From Pseudomonas grandcourensis (GTDB taxonomy: Bacteria; Pseudomonadota; Gammaproteobacteria; Pseudomonadales; Pseudomonadaceae): a stretch of DNA of 64,000 nucleotides. The DNA lies in contig NZ_CP150919.1 of assembly GCF_039909015.1 (NCBI RefSeq), forward strand, positions 1,712,501 through 1,776,500, read 5' to 3'. Both the position numbers and the translations under genes were made by a program. The notes beneath the pieces are model-generated. The model was not told where the DNA came from and ran no database searches. It saw nothing but the letters and a program-made list of their open reading frames with translations. Positions within the stretch are counted from its first letter, which is position 1. Every line of letters begins with the position of its first letter. Of this stretch, positions 26,309-35,387 are shown in pieces.

Positions 26309-27531
26309 ACTGCCGTGGGTGCGCCGCACCGCTGAGCCTGCCGCTGATCGACCTTGGCACCTCGCCACCGTCCAACGCCTACGTGCATACCGATCGCCTG
26401 GAGCAGGCCGAGCAATGGGTACCGCTGAAGGTCGCCGTGTGCCAGCAATGCTGGCTGGTGCAGACCGAGGATTACACCCGCGCCGACAGCCTGTTTGATG
26501 CCGAATACGCTTATTTCAGTTCGTTCTCCAGCACCTGGCTGGCCCATGCCGAGCGCTATGTCGCCGAAATGGTCGAGCGTTTCGGCCTGACTGCCGACAG
26601 CCGCGTGGTCGAAGTCGCGGCCAACGATGGTTATCTGCTGCAATTCGTAGCGGGTCGCGGCATCCCTTGCCTGGGTGTCGAGCCAACTCGCAGCACTGCG
26701 CAAGCAGCGCGGGAGAAGGGCCTGGAAATTCGTGAGCTGTTCTTCGGTCGTGAAACTGCCGCGCAGTTGAACAGCGAAGGCTGGGGTGCCGACTTGATGG
26801 CCGCCAATAACGTGCTCGCGCATGTGCCGGACATCAATGATTTCCTTGGTGGTTTCGCAACGCTGCTCAAGCCAGCCGGCGTGGCCACCTTCGAATTCCC
26901 GCAACTGCTGACGCTGATGGCCGGCGCGCAGTTCGACACGCTGTATCACGAGCACTATTCCTACCTGTCTTTGACTGCCGTGCAGACCCTGTGCGAGCGC
27001 AACGGCCTGGAAGTGTTCGACGTCAGCCAATTGAGCACTCATGGCGGCTCGCTGCGCGTGTTCGTCCAGCGCAAGGACGGCGAGCGCCGTCCGATGCAGC
27101 CTGCCGTGAAGCAACAGCTGCAAGCCGAACTCTATGCCGGGGTGAAAACCGCCGAGTACTACGCGACCCTTGCGCCCGCCGCTGAACGCATCAAGCATGA
27201 ACTGCTGCGCTTCCTGTTGCAGGCCAAGGCCGATGGCAAACGGGTGGTGGGGTATGGCGCGGCAGCCAAGGGCAACACCTTGCTCAACTACGCCGGCGTC
27301 AAACCGGACTTGCTCGCCTGGGTGGCCGATGCCAACCCGCACAAGCAAGGCAAGTGCTTGCCGGGCAGCCGAATCCCGATTGTCGCGCCGGCGCAGATCG
27401 ATATCGAGAAACCGGATTACGTGCTGGTGCTGCCGTGGAACCTGCTGCACGAAGTCAGCCAGCAACTGGCGCAGGTGCGTCAGTGGGATGGGCGCTTCGT
27501 GATCGCCGTGCCTGAGTTGAAAGTGCTGTGA
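26305..27531 (+). CDS. Sugar C-methyltransferase (TylC3/NovU family)
   Basis: SAM-dependent C-methyltransferase for an NDP-4-keto-6-deoxy sugar, 408 residues. Three parts are visible: an N-terminal zinc-binding segment with C3, C6, C46 and C49 (CRGC, CQQC), a Rossmann SAM domain (VVEVAANDGYLLQF), and a C-terminal Rossmann-like domain (GYGAAAKGNTLLNY). The HEH triad at 215-217 (YHEHYSYL) corresponds to the catalytic Glu-His pair of TylC3. In this operon the likely reaction is methylation at C-3 of a CDP-4-keto-6-deoxyhexose, which gives a branched sugar. The position on the sugar is inferred from the family. Confidence 0.85.
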   Translation: MNCRGCAAPLSLPLIDLGTSPPSNAYVHTDRLEQAEQWVPLKVAVCQQCWLVQTEDYTRADSLFDAEYAYFSSFSSTWLAHAERYVAEMVERFGLTADSRVVEVAANDGYLLQFVAGRGIPCLGVEPTRSTAQAAREKGLEIRELFFGRETAAQLNSEGWGADLMAANNVLAHVPDINDFLGGFATLLKPAGVATFEFPQLLTLMAGAQFDTLYHEHYSYLSLTAVQTLCERNGLEVFDVSQLSTHGGSLRVFVQRKDGERRPMQPAVKQQLQAELYAGVKTAEYYATLAPAAERIKHELLRFLLQAKADGKRVVGYGAAAKGNTLLNYAGVKPDLLAWVADANPHKQGKCLPGSRIPIVAPAQIDIEKPDYVLVLPWNLLHEVSQQLAQVRQWDGRFVIAVPELKVL

Positions 27532-28379
27532 AGGTTCTGGTCACTGGCGCCACGGGTTTCGTCGGCCGGCATCTGGTCGCGGTATTGCTCGCCCGTGGCG
27601 ACGACGTTCGCGCCGTGGCGCGTAACGCGCAAACCGCGCAAGGCATGCCGTGGATCAATGATGTCGAGTTCGTCACGGCGGATATTCACGCCGCCGATCT
27701 CGATGTGGCCGCGCTGACCGATGGCATCGATGCGCTGGCGCATCTGGCCTGGCCAGGCTTGCCGAACTATCGGGCACTGTTCCATTTCGAGCACAACCTG
27801 ATGGCCGATTACCGCTTTATCAAAAGCGCGGTGGAGGCGGGCGTGAAGCAGGTTCTGGTCACCGGCACCTGCTTCGAGTACGGCATGCAGAGCGGCCCGC
27901 TCGGCGAAACCAGCGAGCCACAGCCGAGCAATCCCTACGGTCTGGCCAAACACACGTTGCACCTGTTTTTGCAGAACCTGCAGCAGGAACATCCGTTCAC
28001 CTTGCAGTGGGCGCGATTGTTCTATCTGCATGGCGAAGGACAGAACCCCAACAGTCTGCTGGCGGCGCTGGACCGTGCGATCGATGCCGGTGAGCAATCG
28101 TTCAACATGTCCGCCGGTGAACAGCTACGCGATTTTCTACCGATTGAAACCGCGGCCGGTTACCTCGCCGCAATCGTGCATCAGCGCGATTTCGACGGCG
28201 TTATCAATTGCGCCAGTGGTCAACCGGTGTCGGTACGGACGCTGGTCGAACAACGCCTGCGCGAACGCGGCGCGACGCTGAATCTGAACCTTGGCCACTA
28301 CCCATACCCGAGCCACGAACCGATGGCGTTCTGGGCCGTGACCGAGCGTTTGCAACAGTTATTGGGAGAGCCGCAATGA
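27528..28379 (+). CDS. NAD(P)-dependent sugar epimerase/reductase
   Basis: Extended SDR protein of 283 residues. The nucleotide-binding motif (VLVTGATGFVGRHL) and the YxxxK pair (SNPYGLAKHTLH) are present, with the catalytic Thr in VTGTCFEYG. Given its neighbours it probably performs the 4-keto reduction that finishes the CDP-linked, C-methylated deoxysugar. The GTG start overlaps the previous stop by 4 nt and the stop overlaps the next ATG by 4 nt, so the genes are tightly coupled. Confidence 0.82.
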   Translation: MKVLVTGATGFVGRHLVAVLLARGDDVRAVARNAQTAQGMPWINDVEFVTADIHAADLDVAALTDGIDALAHLAWPGLPNYRALFHFEHNLMADYRFIKSAVEAGVKQVLVTGTCFEYGMQSGPLGETSEPQPSNPYGLAKHTLHLFLQNLQQEHPFTLQWARLFYLHGEGQNPNSLLAALDRAIDAGEQSFNMSAGEQLRDFLPIETAAGYLAAIVHQRDFDGVINCASGQPVSVRTLVEQRLRERGATLNLNLGHYPYPSHEPMAFWAVTERLQQLLGEPQ

Positions 28380-29446
28380 GGCACGAGTTGTATCGGGTCA
28401 CCGACCTGCCGGTGCTGCAGAATCGCACTTTTGCCGATGCCGGGTCGGCGCGAGCCTCTGCCAGTGCCGACATGCTGCTGGTGCAGGACGAGCGCAGCGG
28501 CCTGATCTTCAATGCCGCCTTCGACGCCGACAAGCTCAGCTACGACGCTGACTATCAAAACGAGCAGGCACATTCAGGCCAGTTCCAGAAGCACCTGAGC
28601 GATGTCGAAGGCATCATCGGCAGGCACTTCAAGGACCAGGAGCTGATCGAAGTCGGCTGTGGCAAGGGCTACTTTCTTGAACTGCTCAAGGGCCTGGGCT
28701 ATTCGATCACCGGCATCGATCCGGCTTACGAAGGCGATAATGCCGACGTGATCAAAGCGCCGTTCACTCGCGGTCTCGGTCTGGCTGCGGACGCCATCGT
28801 CCTGCGGCATGTTCTGGAGCACATTCAGGATCCGGTGAGCTTCCTCGCTGAAATTGCCAACGCCAATCAGGGCGGGCAGATCTACATCGAAGTGCCGTGC
28901 TTCGACTGGATCCTTGAGCATAAAGCCTGGTTCGATCTGTTCTACGAACACGTCAATTATTTCCGCCTCGATGACCTGCGCCGGATGTTCGGCACTGTGC
29001 ACGAGGCGGGTCACCTGTTCGGTGGCCAATACCTGTACATCGTCGCCGATCTTTCCACGTTGCGCCTGACCCCGGAACAACCGATACCGCGCCTGACGCT
29101 GCCGCAAGATTTCACCGCCAGCCTCGACCGCGCGGTGCAGATCGTTCAATCCGCGCCCGAGCAGGGTTCGGCGATCTGGGGCGCCTCGTCCAAAGGCGTG
29201 ATCTATTCGCTGTTCCTGCAGCGCGCGGGGGTGGCGGTTGATCGAGTGGTGGATATCAATCCGGCCAAGCAGGGACGTTATCTGCCGCTGAGCGGTGCCC
29301 GCGTGTCTTCGCCACAAGAGGCCATGGACGCCTTGCCCGAAGGCGCCAACCTGTTTGTGATGAACTCCAATTACCTCGAAGAAATCAAGCGGATGACCGG
29401 TGGACGCTACGTCTATCACGCCGTTGACAGCGCTTCGTTCCAGTGA
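28376..29446 (+). CDS. Class I SAM-dependent methyltransferase, C-methyltransferase-like
   Basis: A 356-residue protein with a SAM-binding motif (LIEVGCGKGYFLELL). Its second half follows the same order as the TylC3-type enzyme two genes upstream: EVPCFDWILEHKAWFDLFYE then HVNYFRLDDL, and a C-terminal Rossmann-like part (IWGASSKGVIYSLFLQRAG). It lacks the N-terminal CxxC zinc motifs, so it is a divergent relative, not a copy. The target may be a sugar O- or C-atom. ATG 28376 overlaps the previous stop (ATGA); the frame is open upstream but without similarity. Confidence 0.75.
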   Translation: MRHELYRVTDLPVLQNRTFADAGSARASASADMLLVQDERSGLIFNAAFDADKLSYDADYQNEQAHSGQFQKHLSDVEGIIGRHFKDQELIEVGCGKGYFLELLKGLGYSITGIDPAYEGDNADVIKAPFTRGLGLAADAIVLRHVLEHIQDPVSFLAEIANANQGGQIYIEVPCFDWILEHKAWFDLFYEHVNYFRLDDLRRMFGTVHEAGHLFGGQYLYIVADLSTLRLTPEQPIPRLTLPQDFTASLDRAVQIVQSAPEQGSAIWGASSKGVIYSLFLQRAGVAVDRVVDINPAKQGRYLPLSGARVSSPQEAMDALPEGANLFVMNSNYLEEIKRMTGGRYVYHAVDSASFQ

Positions 29447-30201
29447 CCCCTGAGATTTTGAAAATGACCGACAACAGCATCAATAAAGCCTTCGAAGCCG
29501 AGTGCCGGGAACAGATTGCCCAGCAGGGTGACGACCAGAAACTCACTGGCCTGGCCCGTGATTTCTTCAACGAATCGGCCAGGCACAAGTACAGCTATCA
29601 CTTCTCGTGGATGGGCCGTCCGATCATCCAGTTGCCACAAGACATGATGGCGATGCAGGAGATCATCTGGCAGGTCAAACCGGACCTGGTCATCGAGTGC
29701 GGCATCGCCCACGGTGGTTCGATCATCTACTACGCCTCGTTGCTGGAGCTGCAAGGCCACGGCGAAGTACTGGGCATCGACCTCGACATTCGCCCGCACA
29801 ACCGCGAAGCGATCGAAAGCCATCCGATGGCCAAGCGCATCAAGATGATCGAAGGTTCCAGCATCGACCCGGCCATCGCCGCTCAAGTGCAAGCTGCCGC
29901 CAAAGGCAAAAAAGTCATTCTGGTCCTCGACTCCAACCACACCCACGACCACGTACTCGAAGAGTTGCGCCTGTACGCGCCGCTGGTCTCGGTCGACAGC
30001 TACTGCGTGGTGATGGACACCGTGGTGGAAGACATGCCGGCCGACTTTTTCCCGGATCGTCCATGGGGTCCGGGCGACAACCCGAAAACCGCGGTATGGA
30101 AATACCTGGAAGAGAACAAGGATTTCGAGATCGACCAGCAGTTGCAAAACAAGCTGCTGATCACCGTGGCGCCGGACGGCTATCTGCGTCGCGTTCGTTA
30201 A
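29443..30201 (+). CDS. CmcI-family (cephalosporin hydroxylase-like) protein, probable O-methyltransferase
   Basis: A 252-residue protein of the CmcI/RhmA family, which despite its name has a SAM-methyltransferase fold. Motif I-like residues are visible (PDLVIECGIAHGGSIIYYAS) together with LGIDLDIRPHN and ILVLDSNHTHDHVLEEL, with metal-binding-type Asp and His. In this operon it is most likely an O-methyltransferase for a sugar hydroxyl. The GTG start overlaps the previous stop as GTGA; an ATG seven codons later (29464) is an alternative. A 51-nt gap separates it from the next glycosyltransferase. Confidence 0.8.
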   Translation: MTPEILKMTDNSINKAFEAECREQIAQQGDDQKLTGLARDFFNESARHKYSYHFSWMGRPIIQLPQDMMAMQEIIWQVKPDLVIECGIAHGGSIIYYASLLELQGHGEVLGIDLDIRPHNREAIESHPMAKRIKMIEGSSIDPAIAAQVQAAAKGKKVILVLDSNHTHDHVLEELRLYAPLVSVDSYCVVMDTVVEDMPADFFPDRPWGPGDNPKTAVWKYLEENKDFEIDQQLQNKLLITVAPDGYLRRVR

Positions 30202-30252
30202 TCAAAAACAGTTTCAGGCGTCAGGCGACTGGCCGGTTGTGGGGATAGGAAA

Positions 30253-33189
30253 ATGCAGGTTCAAAGCAGTACGCAAACCAACGTGACACCGCTGAACGAG
30301 CTGTTCACGGTGGTGCTGATCACCCACAACCGCAAGGCGTTCCTGCGACGCGCGTTGCAGTACTACAGCAGTTGTTCCGCCAAGGTGCTGGTGCTGGATT
30401 CATCGGTGCAGGGCGATGACAGCATCGCGGGCGATTTTCCTTCGGTCGATTATCGCCATTTGCCCGATTACACCTATCTGGGGTTTCAGCAAAAGCTTGC
30501 CTATGGGGTCAGCCAGGTTACTACGCCCTACATGGTGCTGGCCGCTGACGACGATTTCATGCTGCACGGTGCATTGACCGACTCGGTCAATTTTCTGGAA
30601 GCCAACCCCGATTACGGCATGTGCCACGGCTATTGCCTGATGTACCTCACGCACGCCAACTTCGTGCAGTACTATCGCCGTGACAAGAAGGTGCAAGAGG
30701 ACTACAACGCCGAGCGTGCGCAGGATCGTATTCTCGACTACATGGGGCAATACATACCGCCGTTCTATGCAGTGCATCGCACCGCACTGTTGCAGGACTG
30801 GTATGCGGCGATGCCGCAAGGCACGATTTTCGAGTGGCAGGAAATTGGCCATGTGTATTACGTGCTGGCGCGGGCCAAGGCGCGGATTCTGCCGATTCCT
30901 TATGTGGTGCGGGAGGTCAACTATGGTCGCTCGGATCACAACACCGAGATCATTCACGTCCTCAGTTTCAAAGATGCCCGTTCCGTCGCCGAGCGTGAGC
31001 GCTTTGCCGGTTTCCTCGCCACGTTGCCAACCGAAATAAACGAGCCGAACGCGGAGCAAACCGCAGCCTTTGCCCTGCAGAGTTTCCAGGCGCTGGCGGA
31101 CAGTCTCGCCACGCGCAATGCACTGACGATCGAGCCGATCTTCGAGTCCTGGTGGAAAGACCCGACCACGGGTCCGAAACGAGTCTTCGGCCCCCAGCAA
31201 TACGTCGAAATGCCGTTCTACAATCAGGCGTTTTTCGATCAGTTGACCGAGTTTGAATTCCTCCTGCATGCGATGCCTGCAGGACGCTTGCAGCGGGAAG
31301 AAATGGAAGGTGCATTGCTCAAGCAGCACACGCTGCTGAACACCTATTCCAATGACACGCCGGAGACTGTCCAGAATCGCTTGCTGGAAGCCGTGCAGTT
31401 GGGGCCATTCAACCGTCGTGTTGTACAGAAAATGCATCGGCAACTGCTTGATCTGGGCCAGAACAGTGATGCGCAAGTACTCGCAGACTGGATGGCGCGG
31501 CTGGACAGCGTGCCGACGTACGACAGCCTTCAAATGCTCGACAGCACGCGCTCAGGTCAGTTGATGAACTGGTTGCAGGCACGTCAGCCGAACGAGACCG
31601 CCATCCGCAAGATCAATCAGCAACTGGCGACTGTCGAGGGCGGGCCACGGTTCGGCATTCTGTTGCTGGATCTCGAAGCTGACATGGACAAGCTTCAGGT
31701 CACCTTCGACAGCCTGATGGAAAGCGCTTTCCGCGCGTTCAAGGTGGTGGTCTTCACGACGGGGGATCTGCCGGCTGTCACGACCGAACAGAGCACCGTG
31801 CATTTCGTCAAAGTCAGCACCGCTAACTACGTCGACAAGCTGAACCAGATCGCCCGGCGCTCGAACGCCGATTGGCTGCTGCTGGCCGAGGCCGGTGACG
31901 AGTTCACTCGCAGCGGTTTCCTGCGTGCCGGCCTTGAGTTGCAGAACGCTGAAGGTTGCCGTGCAGTGGCCATGGATGAGATCCATCGTCGCGCTGACGG
32001 TACGTTGAGCGACATGTTCCGTTCGGCGTTCAACCTCGATCTGCTGCAAAGCATGCCATCGCTGACGGCCCGGCATTGGCTGATTCGCCGCGAAGTCATG
32101 GTCGAGGCCGGAGGCTTTGCCCGCGAGTACAGCGATGCGCTGGAGTTCGACCTGCTGTTGCGCCTGATCGAAGCCGCAGGCCTGGCCGGTCTGGCGCATC
32201 TGGCCGAGCCGTTGCTGATCACCCCGGCCGTGGCGCTGGCGCCGAACGAGCATCAACGTCAGGCCCTCGTGCGGCATCTGACAACCCGCGGTTATCAGGC
32301 GCAAGTGAGTGCCGAGGCATTCGGTGGCCTGCGCGTCGATTACCGCCACGCCGACCGACCGAAAGTGTCGATCATCGTCTGCAGCGATGACAATCAGGAA
32401 CACCTGCAACGTTGCCTGGTGAGTGTGTTGCAACGCACTCGATATCAGAACAACGAGATCATCATTGCCGACAACAACAGCCAGTCGAGTGAGCTGCTGG
32501 CCTGGCTGGAAAGCCTTGAGCAGAACGGGCGTGGGCGTATTCGCCTGGTCAGGAGCGAGCAGCGTCTGAGCGCTTCGGCGCTGATCAATCACGCTGCCGC
32601 GCAAGCTCAGGGTGAGTATGTGGTCTTGCTGGCTGCGGACGCCGAAGTGCTCAACGCCAGTTGGATCGAAGCCTTGCTGAACCAGGCTCAGCGCCCGGAA
32701 GTCGGCGTGGTCGGCGCCAAACTGGTGGATCGCGAAGGCTCTGTCACCGGCGCCGGATTCATCCTGGGCCTTGGCGAAGGTTTGGCTTCACCGTTCCTCG
32801 GCGAGAAAAAGGACGCTACGGGTTACATGCACCGGTTGCTGGTCGAACAGAATTGTTCGGCGGTCTCCGGCGCTTGCCTGATGGTGCGCAAGGAGATTTT
32901 CGAGGCCTTGGGTGGACTGGATCAGGAACATTTCGAGGAGGCGTTCGCCGATGTCGACCTGTGCCTGAAAGCCGCAGATGCCGGGCTGTTGACCGTATGG
33001 ACGCCGCAGGTGCAGATCGTCCACACCGGCACGTTGCCGGACCAGGCACAGGCCGCTGCCGCGTTGCAGGACAAGTGGCATGCGCGCTTTGCTCATGACG
33101 TTGCCTACAACCAGAACCTTTCCCTGACCGGCAAGGGCTTCACCCTCGACCAGGCCTCCAGTATCGACTGGGCGCAGTTGCTCGCCTAA
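30253..33189 (+). CDS. Second large glycosyltransferase of the flagellin island
   Basis: A 978-residue cytoplasmic protein. The N-terminal 280 residues are a GT-A domain (FTVVLITHNRKAFLRRAL, VLAADDDFMLHG with the metal motif). A helical linker follows (about 290-460). Residues about 470-978 parallel the middle of the first giant glycosyltransferase: FRSAFNLDLLQSMPSLTARH, then a GT2 fold at about 706-900 (VSIIVCSDDNQEHLQRCLVS, LAADAEVL, RPEVGVVGAKLV). Here the DXD position is kept as DAE. Its place between the CDP-sugar and pseudaminic acid genes suggests that it transfers one of these sugars to flagellin or to the first sugar. It corresponds in position to Fgt2 of P. syringae; orthology is not shown. 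Confidence 0.8.
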   Translation: MQVQSSTQTNVTPLNELFTVVLITHNRKAFLRRALQYYSSCSAKVLVLDSSVQGDDSIAGDFPSVDYRHLPDYTYLGFQQKLAYGVSQVTTPYMVLAADDDFMLHGALTDSVNFLEANPDYGMCHGYCLMYLTHANFVQYYRRDKKVQEDYNAERAQDRILDYMGQYIPPFYAVHRTALLQDWYAAMPQGTIFEWQEIGHVYYVLARAKARILPIPYVVREVNYGRSDHNTEIIHVLSFKDARSVAERERFAGFLATLPTEINEPNAEQTAAFALQSFQALADSLATRNALTIEPIFESWWKDPTTGPKRVFGPQQYVEMPFYNQAFFDQLTEFEFLLHAMPAGRLQREEMEGALLKQHTLLNTYSNDTPETVQNRLLEAVQLGPFNRRVVQKMHRQLLDLGQNSDAQVLADWMARLDSVPTYDSLQMLDSTRSGQLMNWLQARQPNETAIRKINQQLATVEGGPRFGILLLDLEADMDKLQVTFDSLMESAFRAFKVVVFTTGDLPAVTTEQSTVHFVKVSTANYVDKLNQIARRSNADWLLLAEAGDEFTRSGFLRAGLELQNAEGCRAVAMDEIHRRADGTLSDMFRSAFNLDLLQSMPSLTARHWLIRREVMVEAGGFAREYSDALEFDLLLRLIEAAGLAGLAHLAEPLLITPAVALAPNEHQRQALVRHLTTRGYQAQVSAEAFGGLRVDYRHADRPKVSIIVCSDDNQEHLQRCLVSVLQRTRYQNNEIIIADNNSQSSELLAWLESLEQNGRGRIRLVRSEQRLSASALINHAAAQAQGEYVVLLAADAEVLNASWIEALLNQAQRPEVGVVGAKLVDREGSVTGAGFILGLGEGLASPFLGEKKDATGYMHRLLVEQNCSAVSGACLMVRKEIFEALGGLDQEHFEEAFADVDLCLKAADAGLLTVWTPQVQIVHTGTLPDQAQAAAALQDKWHARFAHDVAYNQNLSLTGKGFTLDQASSIDWAQLLA

Positions 33190-33219
33190 GCCTGACGATC
33201 AGGAAAAAGGACTCAAAAC

Positions 33220-34221
33220 ATGTTCAACGGTAAATCGATTTTCATCTCCGGCGGCACTGGCTCGTTCGGTCGCAACTTCATTCGCCGCTTGCTGGAGCAA
33301 TACCAGCCCAAGCGCGTAGTGGTGTTCTCGCGGGATGAACTCAAGCAATACGAAATGCAGCAGACGTTCAATGCGCCGTGCATGCGTTACTTCCTCGGAG
33401 ACGTGCGCGACGCCGACCGTTTGCGTCAGGCGATGCGCGGCATCGATTATGTGGTGCACGCGGCCGCACTGAAGCAAGTGCCGGCGGCGGAATACAACCC
33501 GACCGAGTGCATTCGCACCAACGTCAATGGCGCGGAAAACATCATTGCCGCCGCCATCGACAATGGCGTGAAGAAAGTGGTGGCGTTGTCGACCGACAAG
33601 GCGGCCAGCCCGATCAACCTGTACGGCGCAACCAAGCTGCTGTCGGACAAACTGTTCGTGGCGGCCAACAACATTGCGGGCGAACAGCAGACCCGTTTTG
33701 CCGTGGTGCGCTATGGCAACGTGGCCGGTTCGCGGGGTTCGGTGGTGCCGTTCTTCAGCAAACTGATTGCCGATGGTGCTGAGCAATTGCCAATCACCGA
33801 TGAGCGCATGACGCGCTTCTGGATCACCCTCGACCATGGTGTGCAGTTTGTTCTCGACAGCTTTGCACGCATGCACGGTGGTGAAGTATTCGTGCCGAAG
33901 ATCCCGTCGATCCGCATCGTCGATCTGGCGCGCGGCATGGCCGAACATCTGCCGCACAAGAACGTCGGGATTCGTCCGGGCGAGAAGCTGCACGAGCTGA
34001 TGGTGCCGCTGGACGATGCGCGGATGACGCTCGAGTTTGCCGATCACTACACCATCCAGCCGTCGATCCGCTTCACCAGCGTCGATGTCGATTTCGCTAT
34101 CGACAAACTGGGCGAGCGCGGTCAACCGGTGGGTGAAGAGTTCGAATACCGTTCCGACACCAACCCGCACTTCCTCTCGGTCGGGCAGATCGCCGACCTG
34201 CACGCGAAGCTGTCGAAATGA
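33220..34221 (+). CDS. pseB: UDP-GlcNAc 4,6-dehydratase (inverting) PseB
   Basis: First enzyme of pseudaminic acid synthesis: removes water from UDP-GlcNAc and inverts C-5. The 333-residue SDR has IFISGGTGSFGRNFIRR, the family-specific ALKQVPAAEYNPTECIRTNV, STDKAASPINLYGATK with the Thr-Asp-Lys and Tyr-xxx-Lys catalytic residues, and ITDERMTRFWITL. A ribosome binding site (AAAAAGGA) precedes the ATG. The stop overlaps pseC by 4 nt. Confidence 0.96.
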   Translation: MFNGKSIFISGGTGSFGRNFIRRLLEQYQPKRVVVFSRDELKQYEMQQTFNAPCMRYFLGDVRDADRLRQAMRGIDYVVHAAALKQVPAAEYNPTECIRTNVNGAENIIAAAIDNGVKKVVALSTDKAASPINLYGATKLLSDKLFVAANNIAGEQQTRFAVVRYGNVAGSRGSVVPFFSKLIADGAEQLPITDERMTRFWITLDHGVQFVLDSFARMHGGEVFVPKIPSIRIVDLARGMAEHLPHKNVGIRPGEKLHELMVPLDDARMTLEFADHYTIQPSIRFTSVDVDFAIDKLGERGQPVGEEFEYRSDTNPHFLSVGQIADLHAKLSK

Positions 34222-35381
34222 TCCCGTACGGTCGGCAGAGTCTCGATCAGGCCGATATCGATGCCGTGGTCGACGTGCTGAAATCCGACTGGTTGACCCA
34301 AGGGCCGACCATCGAGCGTTTCGAACAGGCGATGGCCGAACGTTGCCAGGCGGATTACGCGGTAGCGGTGTGCAACGCCACGGCGGCGCTGCACATTGCT
34401 TGTCTGGCGGCAGGGCTTGGCGCGGGTGATCGCTTGTGGACGACGCCGAACACTTTTCTGGCCTCGGCCAACTGCGGTCGTTATTGCGGCGCCGAGGTTG
34501 ATTTTGTCGATATCGATCCGCTGACCTGGAACCTCGATGCGTTCGCGCTGGCCGCGAAGCTGGAGCGGGCCGAGCGCGACGGTACGTTGCCGAAGGTTTT
34601 AGTGGCGGTGGCGTTCTCTGGGCAAAGCTGCGACATGCGCCGGATCGGCGAACTGGCCGAGCGCTACAACGTCACCGTCATCGAAGATGCTTCGCATGCG
34701 GTCGGCGCCTCATATGCCGGTCGTCCTGTGGGTTGTGGTGAATTCGCGGCGATGACCGTGTTCAGTTTTCATCCGGTGAAGATCATCACCAGTGCCGAGG
34801 GCGGCATGGTGCTGACCAATCGTGCGGAACTGGCCGAGCGCTTGCGGCGCTTGCGCAACCACGGCATGACCCGCGATCCGCAACAGATGGGCGAGCCCAG
34901 TCACGGCCCGTGGTATTACCAGCAGGTGGAGTTGGGCTTCAATTACCGGATCACCGATTTGCAAGCCGCGCTCGGGCTGTCGCAGCTTGGCAAGCTGGAT
35001 GAGTTTGTCGCCCGTCGACGTGAGCTGGCGGCGCGCTATGGGCGCTTGCTGGCCAACCTGCCAGTGACATTGCCGAGCGCACAGTCCGAAGCCGAATCCG
35101 CCTGGCATTTGTACGTGGTGCGTTTACAGAGCGAGCGCATCAACCTCAGCCACCGTCAGGTGTTCGAAGGCTTGCGCGCGGCCGGGGTCGGGGTGAATCT
35201 GCACTATATTCCGGTGCACTTGCAGCCTTACTATCACGACCTGGGTTTTGCCGAGGGAGACTTTCCCGAGGCCGAACGTTATTACGCAGAAGCGATCAGC
35301 CTGCCGCTGTTTCCACTGCTGACTGATGAGCAACAGGACTACGTGGTCGAGCAATTGCGACGGCTGGTTCTTGAGGAGTAG
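34218..35381 (+). CDS. pseC: UDP-4-amino-4,6-dideoxy-AltNAc transaminase PseC
   Basis: PLP-dependent sugar aminotransferase of the DegT/DnrJ/EryC1 family, 387 residues, second step of the pathway. It begins IPYGRQSLDQADIDAV; the PLP Lys is 188 (FSFHPVKIITSAEGGM), Asp and His in VIEDASHAVGASY hold the cofactor. ATGA overlap with pseB; pseF follows after 6 nt. Confidence 0.95.
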   Translation: MIPYGRQSLDQADIDAVVDVLKSDWLTQGPTIERFEQAMAERCQADYAVAVCNATAALHIACLAAGLGAGDRLWTTPNTFLASANCGRYCGAEVDFVDIDPLTWNLDAFALAAKLERAERDGTLPKVLVAVAFSGQSCDMRRIGELAERYNVTVIEDASHAVGASYAGRPVGCGEFAAMTVFSFHPVKIITSAEGGMVLTNRAELAERLRRLRNHGMTRDPQQMGEPSHGPWYYQQVELGFNYRITDLQAALGLSQLGKLDEFVARRRELAARYGRLLANLPVTLPSAQSEAESAWHLYVVRLQSERINLSHRQVFEGLRAAGVGVNLHYIPVHLQPYYHDLGFAEGDFPEAERYYAEAISLPLFPLLTDEQQDYVVEQLRRLVLEE

Positions 35382-35387
35382 GACAAG

